Source of the DNA: Lysinibacillus sp. FJAT-14745 | Lineage (GTDB): Bacteria > Bacillota > Bacilli > Bacillales_A > Planococcaceae | Direction: 5' to 3' | Assembly (NCBI RefSeq): GCF_001275675.1 | Contig: NZ_LITM01000009.1 | Coordinates: 220,319 to 284,318, forward strand | Length of the DNA stretch: 64,000 bases | In this document: one piece after another, positions 27,493-36,666 of the stretch | Layout: each line of letters opens with the position of its first letter | How positions within the stretch are numbered: the stretch's first letter is position 1 | The notes under the pieces: model-generated | What the model saw: the letters and a program-made list of their open reading frames with translations, nothing else | Database searches by the model: none | Told to the model about the DNA's origin: nothing | Program-made: the position numbers and the translations under genes

Positions 27493-28782
27493 TTAATCGA
27501 CAAATTCAAATTCAAACTCTTGCAGACGAACTATATCGCCATCTTGCGCTCCGCGTTCGCGTAGAGCTTCATCCACACCCATTGCACGTAATTGACGAGC
27601 AAAACGGCGAATACCATCTTCACGGCTAAAGTCAGTCATTTTAAATAGGCGCTCAATTGCGTAACCACTAATAATAAATGTACCATCATCATCACGAGTA
27701 ATTTCGAAATCTTCACCTTTTGCTTCATGTTTATACATTACCGTTGCGTCAGATTGCTCTTCTAAATCATCATATAGAAGGAATTCAGGCGTTACTTCAA
27801 GTAAATCGGCAATAGCAAATAGTAACTCTTTTAAACCTTGGCGTGAAATAGCTGAAATTGGGAAAATTTGAACGTCTTCTCCCACTTTTTTGCGGAATTC
27901 CTCTAAGTTTTCTTCTGCACCTGGCATATCCATTTTGTTGGCAACAATAATTTGGGGACGCTCAGTTAAACGAAGATTATATTGCTTTAGCTCTTCATTT
28001 ATCGTTAAATAATCCTCGTATGGATCGCGACCTTCCATTCCTGACATATCAATAACATGGACAATAACACGTGTACGTTCAATATGGCGTAAAAACTGAT
28101 GACCTAAGCCTACCCCTTGGTGTGCTCCTTCAATAAGACCAGGTAAATCAGCCATCGCGAAGCTTCGATGATCATCTGTTTCAATCATCCCTAAATTTGG
28201 GACAATTGTTGTAAAGTGATATGCACCAATTTTTGGCTTCGCAGCAGAAACAACAGATAAAAGCGTTGATTTACCAACACTTGGGAAACCTACTAGTCCC
28301 ACATCTGCTAAAACTTTTAACTCTAATATAACATTTAATTCTTGTCCTGGCTCACCTTTTTCAGAAAGTTCTGGTGCTGGATTTGCCGGTGTTGCGAAGC
28401 GTGAATTTCCTCGACCACCTCGGCCAGCTTTTGCGATAATCGCTTGTTGACCGTGCTCGACTAAATCGGCAATAACAGCGCCTGTTTCTTCGTTCATTAC
28501 GACTGTGCCTGGTGGTACTTTAACGATTAAATCGTCTGCACGTTTACCATGCATTCCTTTACTCATACCATGCTCACCACGGTCAGCCTTAAAATGGCGT
28601 TTATAGCGGAAATCCATTAATGTTCGTAAGCCCTCTTCAACTTCAAATACTACGTTACCACCATGTCCGCCGTCACCACCAGCCGGACCACCATTCGGTA
28701 CATATTTTTCTCGGCGGAAGGCAACCATTCCATCCCCGCCGTCGCCACCTTTTACATAAATCTTAACGTGATCGACAAACAT
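27493..28782 (-). CDS. obgE: Obg-family GTPase (CgtA)
   Basis: This 429-residue essential GTPase is tied to ribosome assembly and, in Bacillus, to the stress response and sporulation. It has a glycine-rich Obg domain (residues 1-157) and a GTPase domain with G-F-P-S-V-G-K-S-T near 165, D-L-P-G-L near 212 and N-K-M-D near 282. The OCT domain is at the C-terminus (about 345-429). It sits in the conserved rpmA-spo0B-obg order, 6 bp after spo0B. Confidence 0.97.
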   Translation of the reverse strand: MFVDHVKIYVKGGDGGDGMVAFRREKYVPNGGPAGGDGGHGGNVVFEVEEGLRTLMDFRYKRHFKADRGEHGMSKGMHGKRADDLIVKVPPGTVVMNEETGAVIADLVEHGQQAIIAKAGRGGRGNSRFATPANPAPELSEKGEPGQELNVILELKVLADVGLVGFPSVGKSTLLSVVSAAKPKIGAYHFTTIVPNLGMIETDDHRSFAMADLPGLIEGAHQGVGLGHQFLRHIERTRVIVHVIDMSGMEGRDPYEDYLTINEELKQYNLRLTERPQIIVANKMDMPGAEENLEEFRKKVGEDVQIFPISAISRQGLKELLFAIADLLEVTPEFLLYDDLEEQSDATVMYKHEAKGEDFEITRDDDGTFIISGYAIERLFKMTDFSREDGIRRFARQLRAMGVDEALRERGAQDGDIVRLQEFEFEFVD

Positions 28783-28787
28783 TTAGT

Positions 28788-29315
28788 TCACTCCCTATTT
28801 GCTTTCAATACATATTGCCAGTACGAATTCGTCTGTTCAATTGTTTGAATATCTAATTGTTTCAAACCTTTTTCGGTGAATGCATCAGCACTCCATAGCC
28901 CATTTAACGTGAATGTCACGGCAAATGTATGATCGTCAACACGTACATCGAGCACTAAGCTCTGCTCTGTATATGGATCTAATGTATCATAAACATGCAT
29001 AACTGTTTTGTTTAAGTAATCTACAACTTCCGAATCAATAGTATTTGTAACAGACTTTTTTATCTCACCGCTTAGCTTCATTGGTAATGAAGGGTAGCGC
29101 CAGCCTGCTGTTTGCAGCCATTCTATTGTTTGGGGTAATTGTAGACGATTAAGGATAGAAAATACTTGTAATTGCTCTGAATACACTTTAATAAGTTTTT
29201 TTGATTCATCAATTCTACCTAAATCTAAATTCATGCGAATAAGCTGAAGCTGATTCACATAATCATGATTTGCAAAACGTAATACTTCACTAATGGTTAG
29301 TGATTGATTGTTCAT
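28788..29315 (-). CDS. spo0B: Sporulation initiation phosphotransferase Spo0B
   Basis: This 175-residue phosphorelay protein passes phosphate from Spo0F to Spo0A. The active histidine is in F-A-N-H-D-Y-V-N-Q-L-Q-L-I near residue 17, in the same setting as the B. subtilis site. The ATG at 29315 follows GGAGTGA by about 7 nt. A longer frame opens at 29390 but adds 25 unrelated residues. Location between rpmA and obgE is the standard Bacillus context. Confidence 0.92.
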   Translation of the reverse strand: MNNQSLTISEVLRFANHDYVNQLQLIRMNLDLGRIDESKKLIKVYSEQLQVFSILNRLQLPQTIEWLQTAGWRYPSLPMKLSGEIKKSVTNTIDSEVVDYLNKTVMHVYDTLDPYTEQSLVLDVRVDDHTFAVTFTLNGLWSADAFTEKGLKQLDIQTIEQTNSYWQYVLKANRE

Positions 29316-29480
29316 CCCATTCACTCCAATAAAGTTATCCTTACTAGTATAACAAGTTTTGCTGTATTTTTCCCTTAATTCTTCAATCAATTATGCCTCT
29401 GCATAATTGCGTCCGGAATCGGCTTTGTGTTACGCTTTCGCTACAGAAAAACAACTACTGAAAAAAGTTATAATTTAGCC

Positions 29481-29509
29481 AAAAAAAGGACTGCAATAAA
29501 TGCAGTCCT
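29481..29509 (-). terminator. rplU-prp-rpmA terminator
   Basis: On the minus strand AGGACTGCA and TGCAGTCCT arms are followed by seven Ts, about 27 bp past rpmA. Confidence 0.85.
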
Positions 29510-29535
29510 CCGCTTTATGTTATCTTTTTTGAAGA

Positions 29536-29835
29536 TTAAGCTTCTTGTGATGCTGGGTATACAGATACTTGTTTGCGATCGCGACCTAAGCGTTCGAATT
29601 TAACAACGCCGTCAACTTTAGCAAATAGTGTATCGTCACCACCACGACCTACGTTTGTACCTGGGTAAATTTTTGTACCGCGTTGACGGTAAAGAATTGA
29701 TCCACCAGTTACGAATTGGCCATCAGCACGTTTAGCACCAAGACGTTTTGACTCAGAGTCACGTCCGTTTTTTGTAGAACCTACACCTTTTTTAGATGCG
29801 AAAAGTTGAAGGTCTAATGCTAATAATAATTTCAT
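29536..29835 (-). CDS. rpmA: 50S ribosomal protein L27
   Basis: This 99-residue protein sits near the peptidyl-transferase centre. The mature part starts [15 protein letters not shown]. In front of it is the Firmicutes N-terminal extension [12 protein letters not shown], which must be cut off by Prp. The cleavage signal L-Q-L-F|A is intact. prp lies directly upstream and overlaps it by 4 bp. Confidence 0.98.
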   Translation of the reverse strand: MKLLLALDLQLFASKKGVGSTKNGRDSESKRLGAKRADGQFVTGGSILYRQRGTKIYPGTNVGRGGDDTLFAKVDGVVKFERLGRDRKQVSVYPASQEA

Positions 29836-30188
29836 CGTGTTCCACCTCCTACTTGGTTGTAGTTGATTTGGATGTATTGTCCGTAATTTTGCACCATTGA
29901 ATACACTTGAGCAGTCATTACTTGGACAATTAACTGTAGTTTTGCATCAATATCAGGCTCTAAATCTGATGGTAAATCTACCTTAAGATAGCCTCCACCT
30001 TCAGCAGCTTGTTCGATTTCCGGCTGTAATTGTAATAGTGCATAAATAGCATTCACCGTACCTATGGCAATTGTAGATGCCCCTGCACATACTAAATCCT
30101 TACCAGATTCATCGTATCCAGCATGTCCTGAAAATTCAAATGCTGACACATGTCTATTTTCATCGTGATGAATCGTAACTTGTATCAT
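29832..30188 (-). CDS. prp: Ribosomal-processing cysteine protease Prp
   Basis: This 118-residue protease (formerly YsxB) removes the N-terminal extension of L27. The catalytic pair His22 and Cys34 sit in F-S-G-H-A-G-Y and L-V-C-A-G-A-S, the same spacing as reported for S. aureus Prp. It lies between rplU and rpmA, overlapping rpmA by 4 bp (ATGA), which couples protease and substrate translation. Confidence 0.95.
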   Translation of the reverse strand: MIQVTIHHDENRHVSAFEFSGHAGYDESGKDLVCAGASTIAIGTVNAIYALLQLQPEIEQAAEGGGYLKVDLPSDLEPDIDAKLQLIVQVMTAQVYSMVQNYGQYIQINYNQVGGGTR

Positions 30189-30204
30189 TCGCTACACCTC
30201 ACTA

Positions 30205-30513
30205 TTAAGCGTTGATAGTTTCAACAACTAATTTTGTGTAAGGTTGACGGTGACCTTGTTTACGACGGTAGTTCTTTTTAGCTTTCAATTTGAAAACAAC
30301 GATTTTTTTCGCACGGCCTTCTTTCACAACTTTAGCTGTTACAGTAGCGCCTTCTACGAATGGAGCTCCAACTTTAACGTTTTCGCCACCAACGAATAAA
30401 ACTTTATCAAAAGTTACAACCTCGTCAGCTTCTACGCCTAATTTTTCAACATAGATTTCTTGACCAGCTTCTACTTTGATTTGTTTACCACCAGTTTCAA
30501 TAATTGCGTACAT
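30205..30513 (-). CDS. rplU: 50S ribosomal protein L21
   Basis: This 102-residue ribosomal protein has the typical start [11 protein letters not shown] and the C-terminal [13 protein letters not shown]. It is the first gene of rplU-prp-rpmA. The ATG follows GAGGAGGTG. Confidence 0.98.
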   Translation of the reverse strand: MYAIIETGGKQIKVEAGQEIYVEKLGVEADEVVTFDKVLFVGGENVKVGAPFVEGATVTAKVVKEGRAKKIVVFKLKAKKNYRRKQGHRQPYTKLVVETINA

Positions 30514-30521
30514 TTTACTGC

Positions 30522-30625
30522 ACCTCCTCTTAGACTCAGACTCGCCTGTATATAAAGGTGATCATAAGATACTTGAACCTTTCCAGTGCGGTTGCAGTAG
30601 CACAGGTGCTACAAGCAATAACATT
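30522..30625 (-). promoter_or_regulatory. Possible L21 leader RNA
   Basis: The ~100 nt before rplU contain paired segments such as TAGCACCTGTGCTA and GTATCTTATGATCACCTTTATATAC. This is the place where Firmicutes carry the L21 leader, a candidate autoregulatory structure. I matched position and base-pairing only, not a covariance model. Confidence 0.4.
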
Positions 30626-30648
30626 AAAATATTACCACACGATTTATT

Positions 30649-31260
30649 TTAAGTCAATCTATTCATTACATATTTCTCAAATGCTAATCGATATTTTCGA
30701 TAATTCCATTCTTTTAACACTTGAAGCCATATAAATAAACATAATATTGCTAAAAAAATAGATTGTGGGAGGTAACATAAAGTTATCATGAATAGTATAA
30801 AAGCAATTATAAGAGAAAACCAGTAGTAATATTCAAAAGCACGAACACTTGGATAGGATAAAAATAAACACGCTAAAAATATTCTACCACCGTCTAACGG
30901 AATAATCGGTAAAATATTGATTGCTAATAGCACTAGTTGCACATTAATAAGCTTAGCAGCAAGCAGTTCTGGCATAAAAAAAGCGAGGCCAATCCCTAAC
31001 ATTGTAGCGATTGGTCCCCCTAAGGCAATCCAAAGGAGTGACGTTGCAGGCACAACCGCTGGATTTTCGAATTCTATTTCCCCTCCGTAAGGTGTAATAA
31101 CACATGATTTTACCTTAACACCACATAGCATTGCCGCTAACAAATGACCAGCTTCATGCCATAATAACGAAGATAAAATAATGGCGTAATAAGCAATTTG
31201 GCCAGTAAAAATCATTAAAAATACGAGAGGGATACATAGAAGATGCAGTTTAATTTTCAT
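30649..31260 (-). CDS. spoIVFB: SpoIVFB-like intramembrane metalloprotease
   Basis: This site-2-protease-type enzyme releases sigma-K from its pro-form in the mother cell of sporulating Bacillus. The zinc motif is W-H-E-A-G-H near residues 34-39. The second zinc ligand is in the N-I-L-P-I-I-P-L-D-G-G-R segment near 124-135. Several membrane helices cover most of the 203 residues, shorter than the 288 of B. subtilis because the C-terminal CBS-like part is missing. ATG 31260 starts MKIKLHLL and overlaps spoIVFA by 11 bp; an upstream start at 31290 is possible. Confidence 0.87.
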   Translation of the reverse strand: MKIKLHLLCIPLVFLMIFTGQIAYYAIILSSLLWHEAGHLLAAMLCGVKVKSCVITPYGGEIEFENPAVVPATSLLWIALGGPIATMLGIGLAFFMPELLAAKLINVQLVLLAINILPIIPLDGGRIFLACLFLSYPSVRAFEYYYWFSLIIAFILFMITLCYLPQSIFLAILCLFIWLQVLKEWNYRKYRLAFEKYVMNRLT

Positions 31261-31804
31261 TGGACGCCGCTTTTTCAAGCCACTGTACAATCTGCTCTAA
31301 ACTATAATGTGTCTTATCTTTTTCAATCGAGATATAAAGTTGTCCCGCTTCTTTCATGCCGATTAAATCATTTGCCTGCACTGTTGTATATGGCAGTTGT
31401 GCTAAACTATCCAGCATACCATAGGATACTGTTGTACCATCATCATAGCTTATCGTCATTGTTTTACCAGTATATTTTGTATGACCAGTAAAAACGACAA
31501 GACCATTCTTTCCAGCATAAACAGGTAAGCCCATGTCATATTGCAATAAAAAACCTTCCTTAAATACTTGCGCATTGGCAAATGATAATAATTCAGTTTG
31601 CCCAACATCGCTCGATACCAAAATTGTTGTATCCTCTTTATTTAGCCAACTTTGTCCGAGCTCACTTAAATAGGTTAAATCTGCTGATGTTGTAACTAGT
31701 TTTCGCACTGGTGTTTCCAATACACCTTGATCCTCTAAACGAATTACGAGCATAATTGCAGCCACAAGCAGTATTGTGACCAACCATTTCCATATCTTAA
31801 ACAA
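31250..31804 (-). CDS. spoIVFA: SpoIVFA-like regulator with M23-type domain
   Basis: The 184-residue protein has one N-terminal membrane segment (about residues 6-21) and a C-terminal LytM/M23-like domain (G-L-V-V-F-T-G-H-T through Q-L-Y-I-S-I). SpoIVFA anchors and inhibits SpoIVFB until the forespore signal arrives. It is much shorter than the B. subtilis protein (264). The metal-binding histidines of active M23 peptidases are not evident, so it is probably non-enzymatic. The start is TTG at 31804, behind AAGGA. Confidence 0.8.
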   Translation of the reverse strand: MFKIWKWLVTILLVAAIMLVIRLEDQGVLETPVRKLVTTSADLTYLSELGQSWLNKEDTTILVSSDVGQTELLSFANAQVFKEGFLLQYDMGLPVYAGKNGLVVFTGHTKYTGKTMTISYDDGTTVSYGMLDSLAQLPYTTVQANDLIGMKEAGQLYISIEKDKTHYSLEQIVQWLEKAASNEN

Positions 31805-31858
31805 GCCCTCATCCTTTTTTTCACACTATATGAGATTGCATGTCCATTCATGCACAAG

Positions 31859-31892
31859 AAAAAAACCTTCTCGTACAAATGCACGAAAAGGC
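31859..31892 (-). terminator. mre-min operon terminator
   Basis: On the minus strand CCTTTTCGTGC and GTACGAGAAGG arms are followed by seven Ts, directly after minD. Confidence 0.85.
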
Positions 31893-31898
31893 TGATGA

Positions 31899-32696
31899 TT
31901 ATCTTGAAAATAACGCTTTTAGTTTTGAAAATACACCTTTATGTTCATCTTCAATTGCCATAAGTGGCACAGACTCACCTAGTATTCGACGGGCAATATT
32001 ACGATAGCCTAAAGATGCTTTATTAGTAGGATCCATTACTACTGGTTCACCTTTATTGGATGATGAAATAACCCCTTCATTATCTACGATGATCCCTAAT
32101 AAATCGATAGACAAATGTGTTGTAATTTCATTCACATCTAACGTATCACCGCTTTTCATCATATGCTGACGAATACGGTTAATGATTAGTTTAGGTGCAG
32201 AAATTTCTTCCTGTTCAAGTAAGCCGATAATTCGATCTGCATCACGCACAGCAGAGATTTCTGGCGTTGTTACTACAATTGCATGATCTGCACCAGCAAC
32301 AGCATTGCGATAGCCTTGTTCAATGCCCGCTGGACAGTCTATTAAAACGTAATCATAGTCTCTTTTTAATTCTTCTACTAAGTTCTTCATTTGCTCAGGT
32401 GTAACAGCATTTTTATCTGTCGTTTGAGCAGCAGGTAATAAAAATAATTTCTCATCTACACGTTTATCTTTGATTAACGCTTGATGAATCTTACAGCGCC
32501 CTTCCACAACATCAACTAAATCATAGATGATTCGATTTTCAAGACCTAAAATTACATCTAAATTACGCAGGCCAATATCAGTATCTACTAAACATACTTT
32601 TTTACCTTGTAGAGCCAATGCAGTCCCCAGGTTAGCCGTTGTCGTCGTTTTCCCGACACCGCCTTTACCTGAAGTTATGACGATCGCTTCTCCCAC
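31899..32696 (-). CDS. minD: Septum site-determining ATPase MinD
   Basis: This membrane-associated ParA-type ATPase recruits MinC and blocks polar division. The deviant Walker A motif G-K-G-G-V-G-K-T-T-T is near residues 10-19. V-D-T-D-I-G-L-R-N-L-D is near 38-48. The C-terminal F-S-K-L-K-A-L-F-S-R is the amphipathic membrane-targeting helix. GTG at 32696 (V-G-E-A-I-V-I-T-S) follows GGGAGG by 8 nt and is preferred over the upstream start at 32720, which lies inside minC. The product has 265 residues. Confidence 0.96.
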   Translation of the reverse strand: MGEAIVITSGKGGVGKTTTTANLGTALALQGKKVCLVDTDIGLRNLDVILGLENRIIYDLVDVVEGRCKIHQALIKDKRVDEKLFLLPAAQTTDKNAVTPEQMKNLVEELKRDYDYVLIDCPAGIEQGYRNAVAGADHAIVVTTPEISAVRDADRIIGLLEQEEISAPKLIINRIRQHMMKSGDTLDVNEITTHLSIDLLGIIVDNEGVISSSNKGEPVVMDPTNKASLGYRNIARRILGESVPLMAIEDEHKGVFSKLKALFSR

Positions 32697-32697
32697 A

Positions 32698-33366
32698 CTA
32701 GCTACCTCCCTTAGACACATTTAACAATGGTCGAATATTTTTTAACGCTTGAAGTTGATCGTACGTAATACGCCCATCATAGCCAATAAATGCACAAGTC
32801 ATCTCTTCCTGGTTAATTACTTTTACATGTTCGTCTGACATTGCCTGAACCTGATCAGCAATCATGATATGAGTAGCTGCAAAACGAGATGCTGCAATGA
32901 TTGCTTCCTTATTACCATGAACACCAGCATGCGCAATTCCTTTAAGCTTACCTAGGACATACACATTACCACCCGCTTCTACACGTCCGTTCGGATTGAC
33001 ATTCCCTACGATTATAATATCTCCTACCGAACGCAGAACTTGCCCCGATCTGACCACACCTATATATGTATCTTGTTGACTTTCAATCCTTTTCTGGTTG
33101 CTCTCATGGACAGTCAGTACTTCACTTTGCACCTTTGAAACGATTAGTTGCTCAGTTTCCTGAACAATTTTAATAAGCTCTTTGATTTGTTCATCAGAAC
33201 AGTATCGATAGCCCAAATATAATTGTACATCTACTTGGCTATCGATTCCGCTCTCTGAAACTTTCTTTTTCAGCTCTTCTACTAAATCGGCATACGCACA
33301 TTGATCGTCTAAACGAAGAACAAATCCATCCTTTGTTCCCTTCATATTAACTAACTGTTTTTTCAT
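32698..33366 (-). CDS. minC: Septum site-determining protein MinC
   Basis: The 222-residue FtsZ antagonist has an N-terminal domain (residues 1-100). A short linker and a C-terminal beta-helix follow, with G-D-I-I-I-V-G-N-V-N-P-N-G-R-V-E-A-G-G-N near 115-134, the MinD-binding face. It lies just upstream of minD and downstream of mreD. Confidence 0.95.
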   Translation of the reverse strand: MKKQLVNMKGTKDGFVLRLDDQCAYADLVEELKKKVSESGIDSQVDVQLYLGYRYCSDEQIKELIKIVQETEQLIVSKVQSEVLTVHESNQKRIESQQDTYIGVVRSGQVLRSVGDIIIVGNVNPNGRVEAGGNVYVLGKLKGIAHAGVHGNKEAIIAASRFAATHIMIADQVQAMSDEHVKVINQEEMTCAFIGYDGRITYDQLQALKNIRPLLNVSKGGS

Positions 33367-33393
33367 GAATGCCTCACCCCACGTTGTTCTTTG

Positions 33394-33918
33394 TTAAGAA
33401 ACTTCACGTGCTCTCTGTAAGACACGCGCATTAATTAGATACTTGAAGGCCCAACCAAGAATCATTAAAAATAGTGCATTAGCAATGATCGTTGGCAGTA
33501 GTCGTGAAAGTAAGAAATCCGATAATGGAATCGTTGTAAAGTCGATAAGATAGAAGAATTGATAGAGTATAAATTCTAAAATTGCTACTAAAACAACTGA
33601 AATCGTCGTTGTCACAACTAAGTGCTGATGAATAACTTTCACAATAGATCCTGCTAAAAAACAAATAAGCGGAAACAGTACTGAATATAATCCAATAATA
33701 TCAATGTAAAACACATCATACAAGACACCAAAAAAAAGTCCATACATTACCGCTCGTTGACGGCTGTAATAAATGGATATAAATATTAAATATAAGATTA
33801 AAAATCTCGGAACTAAATAATAGACTTGCCCTTTCACTTCAATTGGTGAAAGCATAGCAAACTCTGGTTCTAGTAAAAATAGTAACACTGCCACAGTGGG
33901 GATGAGAAACCGAACCAT
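33394..33918 (-). CDS. mreD: Rod shape-determining protein MreD
   Basis: This 174-residue integral membrane protein has five or six hydrophobic segments and few conserved residues, as is normal for MreD. It overlaps the mreC stop by one base and forms the elongasome with MreB and MreC. The call rests on length, hydrophobic profile and position. Confidence 0.9.
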   Translation of the reverse strand: MVRFLIPTVAVLLFLLEPEFAMLSPIEVKGQVYYLVPRFLILYLIFISIYYSRQRAVMYGLFFGVLYDVFYIDIIGLYSVLFPLICFLAGSIVKVIHQHLVVTTTISVVLVAILEFILYQFFYLIDFTTIPLSDFLLSRLLPTIIANALFLMILGWAFKYLINARVLQRAREVS

Positions 33919-34829
33919 TATTTCGCCCCCTCTTTACCCTTTTGTGGATGTGATAAATCTTCGTTCGATGTATTACCATCAGATCCATCTATTACAGTAG
34001 CGGAACGTTTAGCAATAACAACATAGTCTAAAATTGAAAAATCAGCAGATGGTTTTACATAGGCCATTTTTGTTAAGCCAAAATCATCTGTACTTACTTC
34101 AGTTATTTCTCCGATTGGCACATTTTTAGGGAAAATACCGCCAAGTCCTGATGAAACTACTTGCTGACCCTTTTTAACTGTTAAACTTGAATCGATTCGC
34201 TTCATAATGAGTTCATTACGCTCTTTATCATAGCCCTCGATTAAACCGTATGCTTGTTTATCTCCTTGAACCATCGCAGAAACACGATAATTTGGATTAT
34301 TTGTATATAAAAGCTCTACCTCAGAGGTGAAAGGTGTCACTAAAGTAACTTTACCGACTAACCCTTTCGCTGTCATAACTGCCATATTTTTTTCTACACC
34401 GTGTGAAGATCCTTTATCTAAAATAATTTTTTCTTCCCACTGATCAGGATTTCTAGCGATAACTGTGGCATGAATCGGATCATATGCTTTTAAGCTTTCC
34501 GATTTGTCCGTAAGCTCTTGAAACTTTTTAATTTCAGATTTCAAGTCCGATGCCTCAGCTTGTACAGCTGCAAATTCTTCTAAGCGTGCTTTTAAACGTT
34601 TATTTTCTTCGTACGTGTTTAAGAGGGAATCAATACTATTAAAAACTCCAGTAATATAATTCGCCGGCTTCGCAACAATAGATTGTGCGACGCCGACAGT
34701 GTCTTTAATAATTTGCTCTGGTAAAGTTGCTTTCGTCCGTTCACGTAATGAGAAGCTAATCAATGCCACAAGAAAAACCATGCCCACGAGTAGCAAAATT
34801 AATTTCTTATTGAAAAAAAATTGTGGCAT
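33918..34829 (-). CDS. mreC: Rod shape-determining protein MreC
   Basis: The 303-residue bitopic protein has one membrane helix near residues 10-26 and a coiled coil near 65-105. Extracellular beta-barrel domains follow, with A-T-V-I-A-R-N-P-D-Q-W near 122-132 and S-S-G-L-G-G-I-F-P-K-N-V-P-I-G near 226-240. The C-terminal tail is hydrophilic. It links MreB to the wall-synthesis enzymes. It is 13 bp from mreB. Confidence 0.95.
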   Translation of the reverse strand: MPQFFFNKKLILLLVGMVFLVALISFSLRERTKATLPEQIIKDTVGVAQSIVAKPANYITGVFNSIDSLLNTYEENKRLKARLEEFAAVQAEASDLKSEIKKFQELTDKSESLKAYDPIHATVIARNPDQWEEKIILDKGSSHGVEKNMAVMTAKGLVGKVTLVTPFTSEVELLYTNNPNYRVSAMVQGDKQAYGLIEGYDKERNELIMKRIDSSLTVKKGQQVVSSGLGGIFPKNVPIGEITEVSTDDFGLTKMAYVKPSADFSILDYVVIAKRSATVIDGSDGNTSNEDLSHPQKGKEGAK

Positions 34830-34842
34830 TGCCTAAACCTCC

Positions 34843-35862
34843 TTAACCTTTAACTTGTTGTTGACGAATTAAATCAATATGTTCTAGAGCCTTACCTGTA
34901 CCAATAGCAACACAGTCTAGTGGATCTTCGGCGATAAATACTGGCATATTCGTTTCTTGGCTAATAACTTTGTCTAAATTCGTTAATAGCGCTCCACCAC
35001 CTGTTAGTACAATTCCGCGCTCCATTACGTCTGCAGATAATTCAGGAGGTGTTTGTTCAAGCGTTTTTCGAACACCATCAATAATAGATGCTACCGCTTC
35101 ACGTAAAGATTCAGAAATTTCTTGTGAAGAAATTTCGATTGTTTTAGGTAAACCAGTTAAAAGGTCGCGTCCTCTAATTTCCATTTTTTCTTCTGGACCC
35201 TCAGCCAACGCTGTACCAATTTCCATTTTCACTGCTTCCGCAGTACGTTCACCAATTGTTAAGTTATATGTTTTACGAATATACGAAATGATGGATTGGT
35301 CCATTGCATCCCCGCCAACACGCACAGATTCACTTGTTACAATACCACCTAATGAAATTACTGCTACCTCTGTTGTACCACCACCGATATCAACGACCAT
35401 TGACCCTGTTGGATCCCATACTGGTAAGTTCGAACCGATTGCTGCTGCAAATGGCTCTTCAATTGTAAATGCATCTTTAGCACCTGCTTGGCGAGCAGCA
35501 TCAATAACCGCACGTTGTTCAACCGATGTAATACCGTAAGGCACACAAATCATAACATTCGGCTTTTTCCAATTACCACCAGAATTTTTACAAGCTTCTT
35601 TTAAATAGTATTCTATCATTGCTGTAGTAATATCAAAATCAGCAATAACGCCATCTTTCATAGGACGAATTGCTACGATTGAGCCAGGTGTACGACCAAT
35701 CATATTTTTCGCATCATTACCAACTGCAACGATATCTCCAGTTTTTGTATTTTTTGCTACGACTGAAGGTTCGCGTAAAACGATTCCCTTCCCTTTAATA
35801 AACACTAATGTATTCGCTGTGCCAAGGTCAATCCCGACATCTTTACTTCCTAATCCAAACAA
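34843..35862 (-). CDS. mreB: Rod shape-determining actin homologue MreB
   Basis: This 339-residue cytoskeletal ATPase directs cylindrical wall growth. The actin-fold phosphate motifs G-I-D-L-G-T-A-N-T near residues 10-18, V-D-I-G-G-G-T-T near 158-165 and L-T-G-G-G-A near 287-292 are intact. It is the first gene of mreBCD-minCD. In Bacillus radC and maf lie just upstream, as here. Confidence 0.98.
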   Translation of the reverse strand: MFGLGSKDVGIDLGTANTLVFIKGKGIVLREPSVVAKNTKTGDIVAVGNDAKNMIGRTPGSIVAIRPMKDGVIADFDITTAMIEYYLKEACKNSGGNWKKPNVMICVPYGITSVEQRAVIDAARQAGAKDAFTIEEPFAAAIGSNLPVWDPTGSMVVDIGGGTTEVAVISLGGIVTSESVRVGGDAMDQSIISYIRKTYNLTIGERTAEAVKMEIGTALAEGPEEKMEIRGRDLLTGLPKTIEISSQEISESLREAVASIIDGVRKTLEQTPPELSADVMERGIVLTGGGALLTNLDKVISQETNMPVFIAEDPLDCVAIGTGKALEHIDLIRQQQVKG

Positions 35863-36434
35863 ATTGTGTACTCCCTTTCTATTTAAGCCATACTTTCGTT
35901 GACATCAACTAACACCCCGGCGCGTTTCACCCCGAGGTTTTATCTTCATTCACTCGGTGTTAGACACCTACTGAAAAAAAACTACACACTCATTTATCTC
36001 ACACCTGAAGGAGTGAGAGTCTCTTTCTGAACAAAAATAAAATCATACCGTTCATTATAACGGAAAAACGCAAGAATTTGTAGTACCACATACCTCTTCT
36101 CGCGGAAAAGATACTATTTTAATTCCCTCCTAAACAAAAATAGTACGTATAGATTAGCATATAATTTTTATTCTTGTAAGACAACGTGTAATAGGCTACC
36201 AATTTTTGTGAATATTATAGACATTTCTACGAATACAATAACGTTTTATATAAAAAAAGGTTCATTTTTATTTTTAGCTTTCGAAAAAAAATACAAAATA
36301 TTTATTTTTAATATAGTAAAGCGCTTTGATTTTCATTAAATTTTAGAAACAAGGAACGCTGTGAGGCTTCCCGAAGTGATTCGGCAACTGCTTGACAATT
36401 CTACATCGTATAAATAAACTCTAAAGATTTCCAT
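35863..36434. other. Upstream region of mreB
   Basis: This 570-bp gap holds no plausible gene. A TATAAT (minus strand, 36057-36052 area, within CCGTTATAATGAACGG) is a possible -10 box for mreB, but no good -35 is visible. AT-rich sequence fills the remainder. Confidence 0.4.
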
Positions 36435-36464
36435 CAAAAAAACTCTGCAAAAACATGCAGAGTT
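36435..36464 (-). terminator. radC terminator
   Basis: On the minus strand AACTCTGCA and TGCAGAGTT arms around a six-base loop are followed by six Ts. The radC stop codon lies at its edge. Confidence 0.85.
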
Positions 36465-36666
36465 AAAAATATCCTTTTTCTTTCAGACTAATAAACTGAT
36501 GATCACCGATGATGAGGTGATCGATTAAATCAATGCCTATAATATAACCAGCCTCTATAATTCTTCTCGTCACTTCAATATCCTCATCACTAGGTGTTGG
36601 AACGCCACTAGGATGATTATGTGCACAAATAATAGAAGCCGCAGATCTTTTTACAGCTTCGCGATA
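36463..36666 (-). CDS. radC: radC, 3' exon (JAB/MPN domain)
   Basis: The second exon of radC encodes [21 protein letters not shown] and the rest of the JAB metalloprotease-like domain ([14 protein letters not shown] near its residue 15), ending K-E-K-G-Y-F. Joining base 39146 to 36666 restores H-P-R-E-I-Y-R-E-A-V in frame. An open frame reaches back to 36729, but those codons belong to the intron's 3' end. RadC's biochemical role is still uncertain despite its old DNA-repair name. Confidence 0.93.
   Translation of the reverse strand, partial: YREAVKRSAASIICAHNHPSGVPTPSDEDIEVTRRIIEAGYIIGIDLIDHLIIGDHQFISLKEKGYF

Noticed and set aside
29396-29460. GC-richer patch after spo0B resembling a repeat remnant
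   Set aside because: Only short similarity (CGCTTTCGCTACAG) to the dispersed families; too weak to call.
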